A stretch of DNA of 64,000 nt from positions 1,502,435-1,566,434 of the forward strand of contig OY282420.1 in assembly GCA_958295955.1 (NCBI GenBank), in the 5' to 3' direction. Below are positions 35,363-43,603 of the stretch, piece by piece. The translations under genes and the position numbers were made by a program. Under the pieces are notes generated by a model. It did not search any database, had not been told where the DNA came from, and was given only the letters and a program-made list of their open reading frames with translations. This stretch comes from an uncultured Bryobacterales bacterium (GTDB lineage: Bacteria; Acidobacteriota; Terriglobia; Bryobacterales; UBA6623). Every line of letters begins with the position of its first letter. Position 1 is the stretch's first letter.

Positions 35363-35491
35363 ATGACGACCAAGAGGCTGAAAAAGTATCTGTGGAGCCC
35401 TGGCTCGCGCCTGTGGGGCTTCTTTTGGGTGATGCTTTGGTTCTGGACGGTTAAGGCTATCGCTTGGTTCTGGCTCGGCTGGTGGCCGTAG
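35363..35491 (+). CDS. 42-residue tryptophan-rich predicted membrane protein
   Basis: The product starts MTTKRLKKYLWSPGSRLWG and continues as a very Trp- and Phe-rich hydrophobic segment (FFWVMLWFWTVKAIAWFW) ending GWWP; nine of 42 residues are tryptophan. A run of eight G directly precedes the ATG and could act as or near the ribosome binding site. A strong intrinsic terminator begins 29 bases after the stop, which argues that this is the end of a real transcript. Confidence 0.55.
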   Translation: MTTKRLKKYLWSPGSRLWGFFWVMLWFWTVKAIAWFWLGWWP

Positions 35492-35519
35492 CGTCCTGCT
35501 TGAACAAACGACCTTCAAC

Positions 35520-35553
35520 AACGGCCCAGGGGCTTACCGGCTCCTGGGCCGTT
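35520..35553 (+). terminator. Strong rho-independent terminator
   Basis: AACGGCCCAGG, a 12-base loop, then CCTGGGCCGTT form a perfect 11-bp stem, and the T-run continues (TTTT with the stem end). It closes the first small-protein transcript. Confidence 0.85.
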
Positions 35554-35642
35554 TTGCGTCTCGGTCCGTTCGGAGGTTCTTCCGTAGCGCCGGGGGGCTA
35601 CGCTGCGGGGCGGGGGTATATGAGATTGCCTGCGTTCCGCAC

Positions 35643-35862
35643 AGGACGAGTGCTACGATCAGTGTATGGGCGACGGGGAGGACGTTTGCTGATGGGAGCC
35701 ATTCGCTGGCGGCTTCTTTTGCGGGGCGGCTTCAAGCAGGAAAAACCGATCCGTCTCTTCGAATACGAGCCGGAAGTCAAGCTGTCCGTGCTTGAGTGGG
35801 TCGTGTACAAGGCGATGTATTTCGTTTTGTGCCTGTCGTCTATCTTGCTAGGGCTGCATTTC
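35643..35862 (+). repeat. 220-bp repeat, copy B
   Basis: This is the second copy of the segment at 34659-34878. Within the coding part only one changed codon is silent; ten change the amino acid. Confidence 0.9.
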
Positions 35863-35886
35863 TTCAGAGGGCTGCGTTTCTTTTGA
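35692..35886 (+). CDS. Small predicted membrane protein, paralogue B
   Basis: This 64-residue paralogue of the 34708 ORF keeps its layout: MGAIRWRLLLRGG, EKPIRLFEYEPEVK, then the hydrophobic VYKAMYFVLCLSSILLGL and a basic aromatic end. The same GGGGAGG stands 10 bases before the ATG. It is not followed by a coupled ORF. It ends 51 bases before the convergent 35938 gene. Function is unknown. Confidence 0.6.
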   Translation: MGAIRWRLLLRGGFKQEKPIRLFEYEPEVKLSVLEWVVYKAMYFVLCLSSILLGLHFFRGLRFF

Positions 35887-35937
35887 CGGCTTTGCATGCG
35901 AGGCAAGTGGACGAGCCGGCAAGTCCGGCCGCCATGC

Positions 35938-36381
35938 CTAGCGGCTGCGAAAAAATTCAAGCGGCTCGAGCGCGGCGATCTTCCACTTGCCCTTGCGCTT
36001 GACGAAACGCAGCGCCAGTTTCTCCTGCCGGATCTCGACCGGCCCCGGACCGCGCAGCGGCGTCAGTTGCAGCAGCCAGTCCACGCTGAGCGCCGGCCCG
36101 CCGTCCGCTTCGCGCAGCGGCCCGATCTCAACCGACGAGGCGATCGTGCGCTGCGCCGTCAGCGCCAGGACGCGGACGCGCAAAGCGTCGAAGCCCGGCA
36201 TCGAACGCGCGTCGAACTTGGCTAGAAACAGCGCGGCGTTGTTGGCCTGCAGCGCGCGGCTCGCGTCGAGGATTACCAGACGAACGGCGGCCGCCTCGTC
36301 TTGCGCGCGCAGCGGCCCCGCCGCGGCGGCGAGAAACAGGGCCGCCGCCAGACTCCTGCAGAATGCGCCGCGCAAAAGCAA
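35938..36381 (-). CDS. Small secreted protein, NTF2-like
   Basis: This 147-residue product has a Sec signal peptide (SLAAALFLAAAAGPLRAQ). The mature part (RALQANNAALFLAKFDARSMPGF, WLLQLTPLRG, FVKRKGKWKIAALEPLEFF) reads like a SnoaL/NTF2-type alpha+beta fold, whose final strands often contain a GKWKI-like sequence. No catalytic residues can be named. It follows the gluconate-dehydrogenase-like subunit gene by 6 bases and may belong to that operon. Confidence 0.65.
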   Translation of the reverse strand: MLLRGAFCRSLAAALFLAAAAGPLRAQDEAAAVRLVILDASRALQANNAALFLAKFDARSMPGFDALRVRVLALTAQRTIASSVEIGPLREADGGPALSVDWLLQLTPLRGPGPVEIRQEKLALRFVKRKGKWKIAALEPLEFFRSR

Positions 36382-36387
36382 CGGGGT

Positions 36388-37086
36388 TCAAGCCCGGAAC
36401 GGGCTGCGGCTCAGCGCATACTCGACAGCTTCTCGCGGGACTTCGTACTCGCTGTAGGAGGCATTGCCGATGTAACCCAGGTCTTCGATCCCCGCGGGGC
36501 TGGTGTAGTAGGCATCGACGATCAACCGCCGCGCCCAATCGAAAAACCCCAGGCCGCGGCGGATATCCGCCGGCCTGCGCACGCCGTACATGGCGAACCG
36601 TTTGTAGTCGTTGGTGTCGAAAGCCGTATCCGCCGCGGTTTCAGCCGCGCCGGCCCGCACCAGCGCGTCGAGCATCGCCGTTTGCGCTTCGTTGGACGCA
36701 TCGACGAAGCGCTTGCCGCTCCGCTTCAGCATGGCGTGGTCGAGCCACAGGATGCCGCCGCTGAAAATCGCCGCAAGCTCTTCGTTCTCGCTGCACAGCA
36801 GGTCGATAAACTCCGGCGCGCCGCCTTCGCGGCCGCTGGGCCCGCCGGCGTCCGCCGGAATCACCAACTCGGAAAGTTTTTCCAGCGTCCGAAATTCATG
36901 CTCGTTGAAATAGCGGACCGTATATTCGCCTTGCAGCGTCTTTTCCGCCGCGGCCTGACCGTGGACTTCGTGCGCGTCGGCCCGGTCGATGCGCCCGGCC
37001 AATCCGACGGCGGTGACGCCGAGAGCAATGCGCCGCAGAGCGTCGCGCCGCGACAGCGCCTCGACGGACACGAAATTGCTAGACAT
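36388..37086 (-). CDS. Gluconate 2-dehydrogenase subunit 3 family protein
   Basis: This 232-residue protein has a Tat signal (LSRRDALRRIALGVTAVGLAG) and the subunit-3 family core (FNEHEFRTLEKLSELVIPADAGGPS, APEFIDLLCSENEEL). This gamma-type subunit accompanies periplasmic GMC flavoprotein dehydrogenases and carries the folded catalytic subunit through Tat. It overlaps the GMC gene by 8 bases, so the two form a pair. The membrane cytochrome c subunit of classical three-part enzymes is not present. Confidence 0.88.
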   Translation of the reverse strand: MSSNFVSVEALSRRDALRRIALGVTAVGLAGRIDRADAHEVHGQAAAEKTLQGEYTVRYFNEHEFRTLEKLSELVIPADAGGPSGREGGAPEFIDLLCSENEELAAIFSGGILWLDHAMLKRSGKRFVDASNEAQTAMLDALVRAGAAETAADTAFDTNDYKRFAMYGVRRPADIRRGLGFFDWARRLIVDAYYTSPAGIEDLGYIGNASYSEYEVPREAVEYALSRSPFRA

Positions 37087-38779
37087 TGCCTTTCCTCATT
37101 TCCTCGGCCAGATATTCGGCCGTGCGCCAAGCGAGCGCGTTGATCGTCAGCGTCGGGTTCTTGTCCGGGTTGCTGACGAAGCTCGCCGCATCCGCCACAA
37201 AAAGATTTTTCACCTCATGGGACCGGCAATACTTGTTGAGCACCGAGCTGCCGGGGTTGTCGCCCATGCGCGCCCCGCCGACTTCGTGAATGATGGAGCC
37301 CGGAACCGAAATCCCTTCGCCTTCGCGGACGGCGTTGTTCTGCCGCAGCCCTTTGCCGCCGCAGGCCTCGATGAGGGCGGAGAAAGATTTCTCCATATGA
37401 CGGGCCTGTTTCCATTCGTAATCGCTCCACTTGAAGTGGAACCGCGGCGCCGGAATGCCCCACTTGTCCACGACATCGGGATCGATATCCAGATAGCTCT
37501 GGTTGTTCGGAATCATTTCCCCGCGGCCCGAAAGCCCGATCGACGTGCCGTACTCCTGACGAATCTTCTCCTTGAGTTTCTTGCCGTAGCCGTATTTTCG
37601 CGCCGCCGCGTGGAACGCCCCGGGGCCGGGCAGGCGGAAGCCGCCGCCGAACTCGATGTGATAGCCGCGCGGGAAGTCCAGCTTGTGATGTTGGTCGTAC
37701 AGCCACCACGGCGCATAGAGATGCGCGCCGCCGAAGCCGCTCGTATCGTAGCGGGGCATATTTTCGAGGTACGGAATCGAACCGCGCACGCCGTAGCCGA
37801 CCGTATCCATCAGGTAGCGGCCGACCAGCCCCGAACCGTTGGCGATGCCGTTGGGAAACTGTTTCGATTTCGAGTTCAGCATCAAGCGCGCGGTCTCGCA
37901 AGCCGAGGCGGCCAGCACCACCGCCTTGCCGCGGACTCGTTTTTCCGCGCGTTCTTTTTTGTCGATATAGACCACGCCCGTCACGCGGTCGTTGTCTCCG
38001 ATTTCGACCTCGCGCACCATCGCATCGGTGATCAGCGTCAGCTTGCCGGTCTCCAGCGCGGGAAAGATATCGACCTGCGACGCCGAGTAGTTCGAAGCCG
38101 TCAGGCAGCCCCGCCCGCACTCGCCGCAATAGTGGCAAGCCGGCCGGCCGTTCTTCGGCTTGGTGATGACCGCCCGCCGGTTGGCGATGAAGGGCACGCC
38201 CAGTTTCTTGCCCGCTTTCTGCATGAGCAATTCGTGTACTTTCGGCGGCGGGGGCGTTTCGAAAATCCCGTCGGGAGCGCTGGGAATCCCCTCGACCGTC
38301 CCCGTCACGCCGATGAATTTTTCGGCTCGGTCGTACCAGGGCGACAGGTCTTCGTAGCCGATCGGCCAGTCCCAGCCGAGTCCGTCGCGCGACCAGGGCT
38401 TGAAATCCATGGCCGAGAAGCGAAACGACATCCGGCCGTAGTGATTCGTGCGCCCGCCCACGACCCGCGAGCGGAACCAGGTGAATCGACTGCCTGCGGC
38501 CACCGTATAGGGTTCGCCGTCAAGCTGCCAACCGCCGCTTACGGTCGTAAAAAAACCGTAATCCGTTCCGCGTCGGAAGTACTGCGCGCCGCCTTCCTCG
38601 GCGGTTCGATGTCCGTAGTCGTACGGCCATTTGTGCGTCTTGTAGTCTTTTTGCGGGTCGATCGGCGGTCCGGCTTCGAGCAGGGCAACCTTAAGCCCCT
38701 TCTCCGTCAGCACGCGGACAGTAGTTCCTCCGCCGGCGCCCGCGCCGACGACGACCGCATCGTAGATAGTTTCAGCCAT
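37079..38779 (-). CDS. GMC-family FAD oxidoreductase
   Basis: This 566-residue flavoprotein has the N-terminal dinucleotide motif VVVGAGAGGGTTVRVL and C-terminal GMC sequences (HEVGGARMGDNPGSSVLN, NLFVADAASFVSNPDKNPTLTINALAWR), where the conserved His and Asn act in alcohol oxidation. It contains a Cys-rich stretch (CHYCGECGRGC) typical of the gluconate or sugar dehydrogenase branch. It has no signal of its own, so export on the Tat signal of the 36388 partner is likely. The substrate is probably a sugar or other alcohol; the exact one is unknown. Confidence 0.9.
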   Translation of the reverse strand: MAETIYDAVVVGAGAGGGTTVRVLTEKGLKVALLEAGPPIDPQKDYKTHKWPYDYGHRTAEEGGAQYFRRGTDYGFFTTVSGGWQLDGEPYTVAAGSRFTWFRSRVVGGRTNHYGRMSFRFSAMDFKPWSRDGLGWDWPIGYEDLSPWYDRAEKFIGVTGTVEGIPSAPDGIFETPPPPKVHELLMQKAGKKLGVPFIANRRAVITKPKNGRPACHYCGECGRGCLTASNYSASQVDIFPALETGKLTLITDAMVREVEIGDNDRVTGVVYIDKKERAEKRVRGKAVVLAASACETARLMLNSKSKQFPNGIANGSGLVGRYLMDTVGYGVRGSIPYLENMPRYDTSGFGGAHLYAPWWLYDQHHKLDFPRGYHIEFGGGFRLPGPGAFHAAARKYGYGKKLKEKIRQEYGTSIGLSGRGEMIPNNQSYLDIDPDVVDKWGIPAPRFHFKWSDYEWKQARHMEKSFSALIEACGGKGLRQNNAVREGEGISVPGSIIHEVGGARMGDNPGSSVLNKYCRSHEVKNLFVADAASFVSNPDKNPTLTINALAWRTAEYLAEEMRKGNV

Positions 38780-38877
38780 GCGTCAAACCTTCAATACCGG
38801 TAAATCATGATGGCATACCGGCGGCTCCCCCGGAAACCGCGCCGGCCTGCCGAAAAACCGGCAGGTTCGGTTGCCGC

Positions 38878-40827
38878 CTATTGGACGTTGACCGGAATGG
38901 GGTCGGGCCGCTTGTCCACGACGCCCTCGTAGGCTTCCGCGATCGAGATGTTGTTTGCCGTGAGCGTATGTCCGGTGGCGCGGTCGAGATTGATGCGGGC
39001 GCTGATATAGGTATTTTGCGTGATGATCAGCGTCGTGCGCGCATTGGCCAGATCGCGCTGCGCCTGCACGACCTGGAATATCGTCGAAGCGCCGAGATTG
39101 AATTTTTTCTGCTCGGCCTCCAGCGTCCGCTGTTGCAGTTCCCGGGACTTCAGCGCCGCCTTATAGCGGGCGCGCGCTTGCTCGACCTGGATTAAAGCCG
39201 ACTGCACTCCGCTGCGCACCGCGTTCTCCGCTTGCACCAAGCGTACTTCCTGCTGGCGCTTTTCCAGCAGCGAAGCAGTCATATCGGCCCGCGCCTGGCG
39301 GTTCTTCAGCGGGATATTGACTTGCAGGCGGACCTGGTAATCGGGGAAGTTGCGGCGGAACAACTGTCCGGCGGCATTGCCCAAGCCGCCCAGAAAGTAC
39401 GGCGAAACCCCCGCCGGCTGTCCGGGACTGGGGACAAAAAGATCGTTGACTTGCCCCGCCAGCGCGTTATTCGTGAGATCGAACGTAAGACTCGCGCTGG
39501 GCAGCATGCCGTTGCGCACGCCGATCAAGCCCAACTCCGTGTTCTTCATGCGGATGCGGTTCTGCGCCATCTCGGCGCGGGAGGCCACGGCCGTTTCCAT
39601 GAGCGCCTCCAGCGGCTCGAGGACTTCTTCTTCCGGCACCTCGATGTCGTCGGTCGGAATGATCTCGGCGTACATCAGAGTAGGGCTGGCCATGCCGTTG
39701 ACGCTCAGCGCGTCTTTGATCAGCGTTTCCTGCAGGCGGACCTCGGTTTCCGCGGCGGTAAGGTCGGCTTCGCGGGCGGCGACTTCCGCCTCGGCGCGGA
39801 CGATCTCGATGGGAGCCAAGGTGCCGATTTCGACGCGCCGCTTGTTGTCGTTGTAGAGCTTCTGCGCGAGCTGCAGGTTCTCCCGCTGGCTGTCCACTTG
39901 GGCGCGCAGCGTGACCAGCCCCCAATAGAGCGCTTCGACCCGCGTGACGACTTCCTCGACTTGCAGCTTGAACTGCAGATCGGATATCTCGCGGTTGTTC
40001 TTGGCTACTTCGATGTTGCGGGTATTGACCGCCACGCCGAACCCTTGCAGCAGCGGCTGCGTAACGCGCAAAGTCAGCGCGCTGACGAGCGACGGGTTGA
40101 AGTTGGTGCGCAGGTTGTTGGTGAGGCTGCGCGTGTTCGCCCAGATCAGCGCGGCGGTCGTGCCGGTCTTGAAACCCTGACGGACGCCCAACTGGGAGTT
40201 GCTGATCTCGCGGATCAGCGTGTTCGTGCCGGTGACGAAGTTGCTGGTTTGCGGGTTGGAGAAGTGTCCCCAATCGATATTTCCGAACATGGCGGGGTCC
40301 ATGTTGACCGACTGCGTTCCGAAGAACGTGCTGGCGTCGCCGACGCCTGCGGCTCCGCCGCCCCCGCCGCCCGCGCCCCCGCCGCCGGCGCGCTGCGTAA
40401 TGCCCGTGGCCTGGCCGCCCTGACCGCCGCCGCCGCCGCCGCCGATGCCGGTGGAGAGAACGCTGATCTGGTTCTGCACGCCGCGCAACTGGGCGCCCGA
40501 CTTGGCGCGCATGACATCGTTGCCGGCGCTTTGCGGACCGTAGCGCGCCCAAGCCAGATCGAGGTTGTTTTCAATGGCCAGCGCCAAGGCGTCGGCCAGC
40601 GATAAGTACAGCTTGGCGTCGTGGATCAGAAAGTCCAGCCGCTCGGAATTGGCCAAGCTGATTTCCGGGATTTTGGGCGTCTTCAAGACATTGACGATCG
40701 GCGGCCACCCCGAGACGCCTTCGCTGTAATCCACGGGTTTTTGGCGAAATGTCTGACCTGACGCAAACGGCTGCAAAAACAGGATCAGAGCCAAAGAAAC
40801 CGAAACGCTGGTTGACCGGCTCGTCAT
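38878..40827 (-). CDS. TolC-family outer membrane efflux protein with Gly-rich insertion
   Basis: This 649-residue exported protein has OEP repeats (YLSLADALALAIENNLDLAWARYGPQ, VEEVVTRVEALYWGLVTL, RRVEIGTLAPIEIVRAEAEVA, KKFNLGASTIFQVVQAQRDLA). It would form a trimeric outer-membrane channel. It is much longer than E. coli TolC (493 residues) because of an N-terminal-half insertion very rich in glycine (three Gly-runs, about 40290-40460) and a long central segment. No inner-membrane pump or adaptor gene is adjacent. It is divergent from truA with 156 bases between them. Confidence 0.87.
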   Translation of the reverse strand: MTSRSTSVSVSLALILFLQPFASGQTFRQKPVDYSEGVSGWPPIVNVLKTPKIPEISLANSERLDFLIHDAKLYLSLADALALAIENNLDLAWARYGPQSAGNDVMRAKSGAQLRGVQNQISVLSTGIGGGGGGGQGGQATGITQRAGGGGAGGGGGGAAGVGDASTFFGTQSVNMDPAMFGNIDWGHFSNPQTSNFVTGTNTLIREISNSQLGVRQGFKTGTTAALIWANTRSLTNNLRTNFNPSLVSALTLRVTQPLLQGFGVAVNTRNIEVAKNNREISDLQFKLQVEEVVTRVEALYWGLVTLRAQVDSQRENLQLAQKLYNDNKRRVEIGTLAPIEIVRAEAEVAAREADLTAAETEVRLQETLIKDALSVNGMASPTLMYAEIIPTDDIEVPEEEVLEPLEALMETAVASRAEMAQNRIRMKNTELGLIGVRNGMLPSASLTFDLTNNALAGQVNDLFVPSPGQPAGVSPYFLGGLGNAAGQLFRRNFPDYQVRLQVNIPLKNRQARADMTASLLEKRQQEVRLVQAENAVRSGVQSALIQVEQARARYKAALKSRELQQRTLEAEQKKFNLGASTIFQVVQAQRDLANARTTLIITQNTYISARINLDRATGHTLTANNISIAEAYEGVVDKRPDPIPVNVQ

Positions 40828-40983
40828 GAATTGTCGATTTGCTCACACCACGGCCCGCAGACCTGCGCGGACATTAAAACGACAAGGCGTAACGCCCCGC
40901 CGGCTGGTTACTCAGGCGCTTGCCGGATCCCGCCCTTCCCTGCTCTCTGGAATCCGCGCTACTCTGGCTTCATCGCCTGCCGC

Positions 40984-41745
40984 ATGAGGACCCTGAAGAT
41001 CACTGTCGCATACGACGGCGCCGGCTTCAGCGGCTGGCAAATCCAGCCGGGGCGAAAAACGGTACAGGGAACGATCGAAGATGCTCTGACCGCAATCGAG
41101 GGCCGCCGCGTCGCAGTCGCGGGCTCCGGGAGGACCGACGCCGGGGTTCACGCCCTGGGCCAGACGGCATCGTTCACCCTGACCAATCCGCTCCCCGCGG
41201 CAAATCTCAAGAAGGCGCTGAACCGTATCTTGCCGGCGGCGGTGCGCATTTACGACGTCGCGGAAATGCCCGCGGGGTTTCACGCCCGGCGCGCAGCCGT
41301 CGCGAAGACTTACGAGTACCGCATTCATCGCGAGGAAACATGCCCTCCGTTCGTTTACCCGTTCGCCTATTGGTATCCGTTCGCCCTCGACGAAGAGGCG
41401 ATGATTGCCGCGGCGCCGCTGTTCGCGGGGACGCGGGATTTTCGCTCGCTCGCGGCGAACGCCCGCGGCCCGCGGCAGGAACGGGCTGAAAAATCCACTG
41501 TGCGCACAATCTTTTCCTCGCAGTTGACCCGCCGGCCCGACCGGCTCGTTTACCGCGTCCGCGGCTCCGGATTCCTCTACCGCATGGTGCGCAACATCGT
41601 AGGCGCGCTGCTCGAGGTCGGACGCGGCAAGCTGAAGCCCTCAGGCATACCGGCGCTTCTCGCTGCGCGCAACCGCGGCCTTGCGGGCATCACGGCGCCG
41701 GCCAGAGGACTTTTCCTGGTCGCAGTCGAATACGACAACGAATGA
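40984..41745 (+). CDS. truA: tRNA pseudouridine(38-40) synthase TruA
   Basis: This 253-residue enzyme isomerises uridines in the anticodon stem-loop. It shows the N-terminal LKITVAYDGAGFSGWQIQPG, the catalytic Asp52 in GSGRTDAGVHALGQ, ALNRILPAAVRI, and the C-terminal FLYRMVRNIVGALLEVGRG. I chose ATG 40984, which gives the normal family N-terminus; the frame is open 51 codons upstream. It ends 8 bases before the convergent ispA stop. Confidence 0.94.
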   Translation: MRTLKITVAYDGAGFSGWQIQPGRKTVQGTIEDALTAIEGRRVAVAGSGRTDAGVHALGQTASFTLTNPLPAANLKKALNRILPAAVRIYDVAEMPAGFHARRAAVAKTYEYRIHREETCPPFVYPFAYWYPFALDEEAMIAAAPLFAGTRDFRSLAANARGPRQERAEKSTVRTIFSSQLTRRPDRLVYRVRGSGFLYRMVRNIVGALLEVGRGKLKPSGIPALLAARNRGLAGITAPARGLFLVAVEYDNE

Positions 41746-41753
41746 GCCGCCGC

Positions 41754-42632
41754 TCAGTTCGTGCGCGACACGATGCGCTCGGCAATCCGACGCAAACCCC
41801 AGGCCGGCGCTCCAAAATCCTCAATCGCGGCCAACGCGGCGTCGAGGCGCTGCCGCGCCCGGCGGCGCGATTCCTCAAGTCCGTAAAACGCAGGGAACGT
41901 CGCTTTTCCCTGCTTGACGTCTTTGCCGGCGGTCTTGCCCAACTCCTCGCTCGTGGACACGACATCGAGCACGTCGTCGACAATCTGAAAGGCCAAGCCG
42001 ATGTGCCGTCCGTATTCGCCGAGCGCTCGATAAGCGTCCGGCGCGGCGTTGCCGAAAAGAGCGCCGAGGCGCACCGACGCCCGAATCAGCGCTCCGGTCT
42101 TCGCGCGGTGAATGTAGTGCAGCCGCTCGGCCGTAACGGACTTCCCTTCCGCTTCGAGGTCGGCGACTTGCCCGCCGATCATGCCTTCGACGGAACCGGC
42201 CGCCGCCGCGAGCTCGGCAATCATGGCCGCGCGGTTCTCGGCCGCCGGGTCGAGCTCCGCAAGAATCTTGAATGCGGCCGTCAACAGGGCGTCGCCCGCC
42301 AAGATGGCCATCGCTTCGCCGTAAACCTTATGGCAGGTCGGCCTGCCGCGGCGGAAATCGTCGTTGTCCAGGGCGGGGAGATCGTCGTGGATCAGCGAGT
42401 ACGCATGCACGCATTCCACGGCGCAGCCGGGCAGTTCCGCTCCGGCCTCCGTTCCCAGCGCCTCCGCCGCGGCGATCGCCAGCAGGGGCCGGATGCGCTT
42501 GCCGCCCGCGAACAGGCTGTAGCGCATCGCGGCATGAATCGTGCCGGGATGCGTCGCCGCGGCGGGAATCAGCCTGTCGAGCGCATGGTCCACTCGCTGC
42601 CGGCGCTCCGCGAGGTATTCTTCGAAGGCCAC
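41754..42632 (-). CDS. ispA: Polyprenyl synthetase (farnesyl diphosphate synthase type)
   Basis: This 292-residue enzyme condenses isoprenyl diphosphates. It has GGKRIRPLL, the first aspartate-rich motif in IHDDLPALDND (Asp83-Asp84), GEAMAILAGDALL, and the second in FQIVDDVLDV followed by GKTAGKD. Two residues between the acidic pairs plus the extra PA fits bacterial FPP/GGPP synthases of the IspA group. It is in a minus-strand pair with xseB, as is common in bacteria, with 12 bases between them. Confidence 0.92.
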   Translation of the reverse strand: MAFEEYLAERRQRVDHALDRLIPAAATHPGTIHAAMRYSLFAGGKRIRPLLAIAAAEALGTEAGAELPGCAVECVHAYSLIHDDLPALDNDDFRRGRPTCHKVYGEAMAILAGDALLTAAFKILAELDPAAENRAAMIAELAAAAGSVEGMIGGQVADLEAEGKSVTAERLHYIHRAKTGALIRASVRLGALFGNAAPDAYRALGEYGRHIGLAFQIVDDVLDVVSTSEELGKTAGKDVKQGKATFPAFYGLEESRRRARQRLDAALAAIEDFGAPAWGLRRIAERIVSRTN

Positions 42633-42644
42633 GGGGGGGCTTGT

Positions 42645-42887
42645 CTATTCGTCGTCCAACTCGAACGGCTGCGGCTCGATCTCGCCGTCTTTGCGCAACA
42701 GAATCTCGACCTTCGTCTCTGCCTCCTGCAGTTGCTTGCGGCAGCCTTCGCTCAGTTTCATGCCCTTTTCGAACAACTCCAGGGACTTTTCAAGCGGCAG
42801 ATCGCCGTCTTCGAGTTGATTGACGACTTCCTCGAGTTGTTGCAGCCCCTCTTCGAACGACGGGTCTTGTTTCTGTTTGACGGCCAT
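42645..42887 (-). CDS. xseB: Exodeoxyribonuclease VII small subunit
   Basis: This 80-residue helical protein (SFEEGLQQLEEVVNQLEDGD, LPLEKSLELFEKGMKLS) matches XseB, which binds XseA to form exonuclease VII for single-strand DNA degradation. I chose ATG 42887; an in-frame ATG at 42905 is possible and would overlap the upstream DUF2064 gene end. xseA is not in the window. Confidence 0.92.
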   Translation of the reverse strand: MAVKQKQDPSFEEGLQQLEEVVNQLEDGDLPLEKSLELFEKGMKLSEGCRKQLQEAETKVEILLRKDGEIEPQPFELDDE

Positions 42888-42901
42888 GGCCCCGGAGCTT
42901 T

Positions 42902-43552
42902 TCATTGTAGGCGAGGCGGCCGCGAGGCAAACCACCTGCGCAAAACCGGAGGAAGAGCCGGGTCGGAGCGCAAGCGGTCGAGATCGGCCGGCTCATCGAC
43001 GTCGTACCACTCGCCTGCCTGGGCAACGCTGAAGCCCGCGGCGCGCAGCGCCCGAACCGTCTGCGCGCGGGTCTCTCCGCTCGACCAGGCAACGCCGTCG
43101 AACATGCGCGCGTCCGTTTTGCGCGCGCCGATCAGATAAAAGCCGCCGTCCTCGCACGGCCCCAGGACGACATCGGCGCGGTCAAGCTCCGCGATCAGGG
43201 CGGCGATGTTCGCAGTCGGGACCGTCGGGCTGTCGCTGCCGACGATCAGCGCCTTGCGGTATCCCTCCGCGAGCAATTCGTCGAGACACCGCCGGAGTTT
43301 CTCGCCCAGGTCCGCGCCGCGTTGGAGCCGCGGCCGCGCGGCCGCCGCGCGCCGGCCGAAGTCCGCGCCACGCACGTCGCAGTACAAAAACGAGTCCGCA
43401 GCGGCGATGCGCCGCAGCTTGAGCCATGCCTCGAGGGTGCAGAGACGGTGGAATTCCGCGGCGTCCGCAGCGGAAATGCAAGCCGTGAGACGGGTCTTCA
43501 CGTACCCCGGCCGCGGAGCTTTGGCAAATAAGGCGATGGCCGTATCGCGCAC
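42902..43552 (-). CDS. DUF2064/TIGR04282-type nucleotide-diphospho-sugar transferase-like protein
   Basis: This 216-residue GT-A fold protein has AIALFAKAPRPGYVKTRL at the N-terminus, KALIVGSDSPTVP and VVLGPCEDGGFYLIGA, the core pattern of the DUF2064 family related to MobA/CofC-type transferases. The substrate is unknown. The long upstream open frame is a shadow of the divergent regulator. The GTG at 43552 is preceded 6 bases upstream by GGGGAGG, an excellent ribosome binding site, which decides the start. Confidence 0.85.
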   Translation of the reverse strand: MRDTAIALFAKAPRPGYVKTRLTACISAADAAEFHRLCTLEAWLKLRRIAAADSFLYCDVRGADFGRRAAAARPRLQRGADLGEKLRRCLDELLAEGYRKALIVGSDSPTVPTANIAALIAELDRADVVLGPCEDGGFYLIGARKTDARMFDGVAWSSGETRAQTVRALRAAGFSVAQAGEWYDVDEPADLDRLRSDPALPPVLRRWFASRPPRLQ

Positions 43553-43603
43553 GACGGACCTCCCCTTTGTCGATGCTACACTCAGCCGAAGGATCGAGCG
43601 CGC

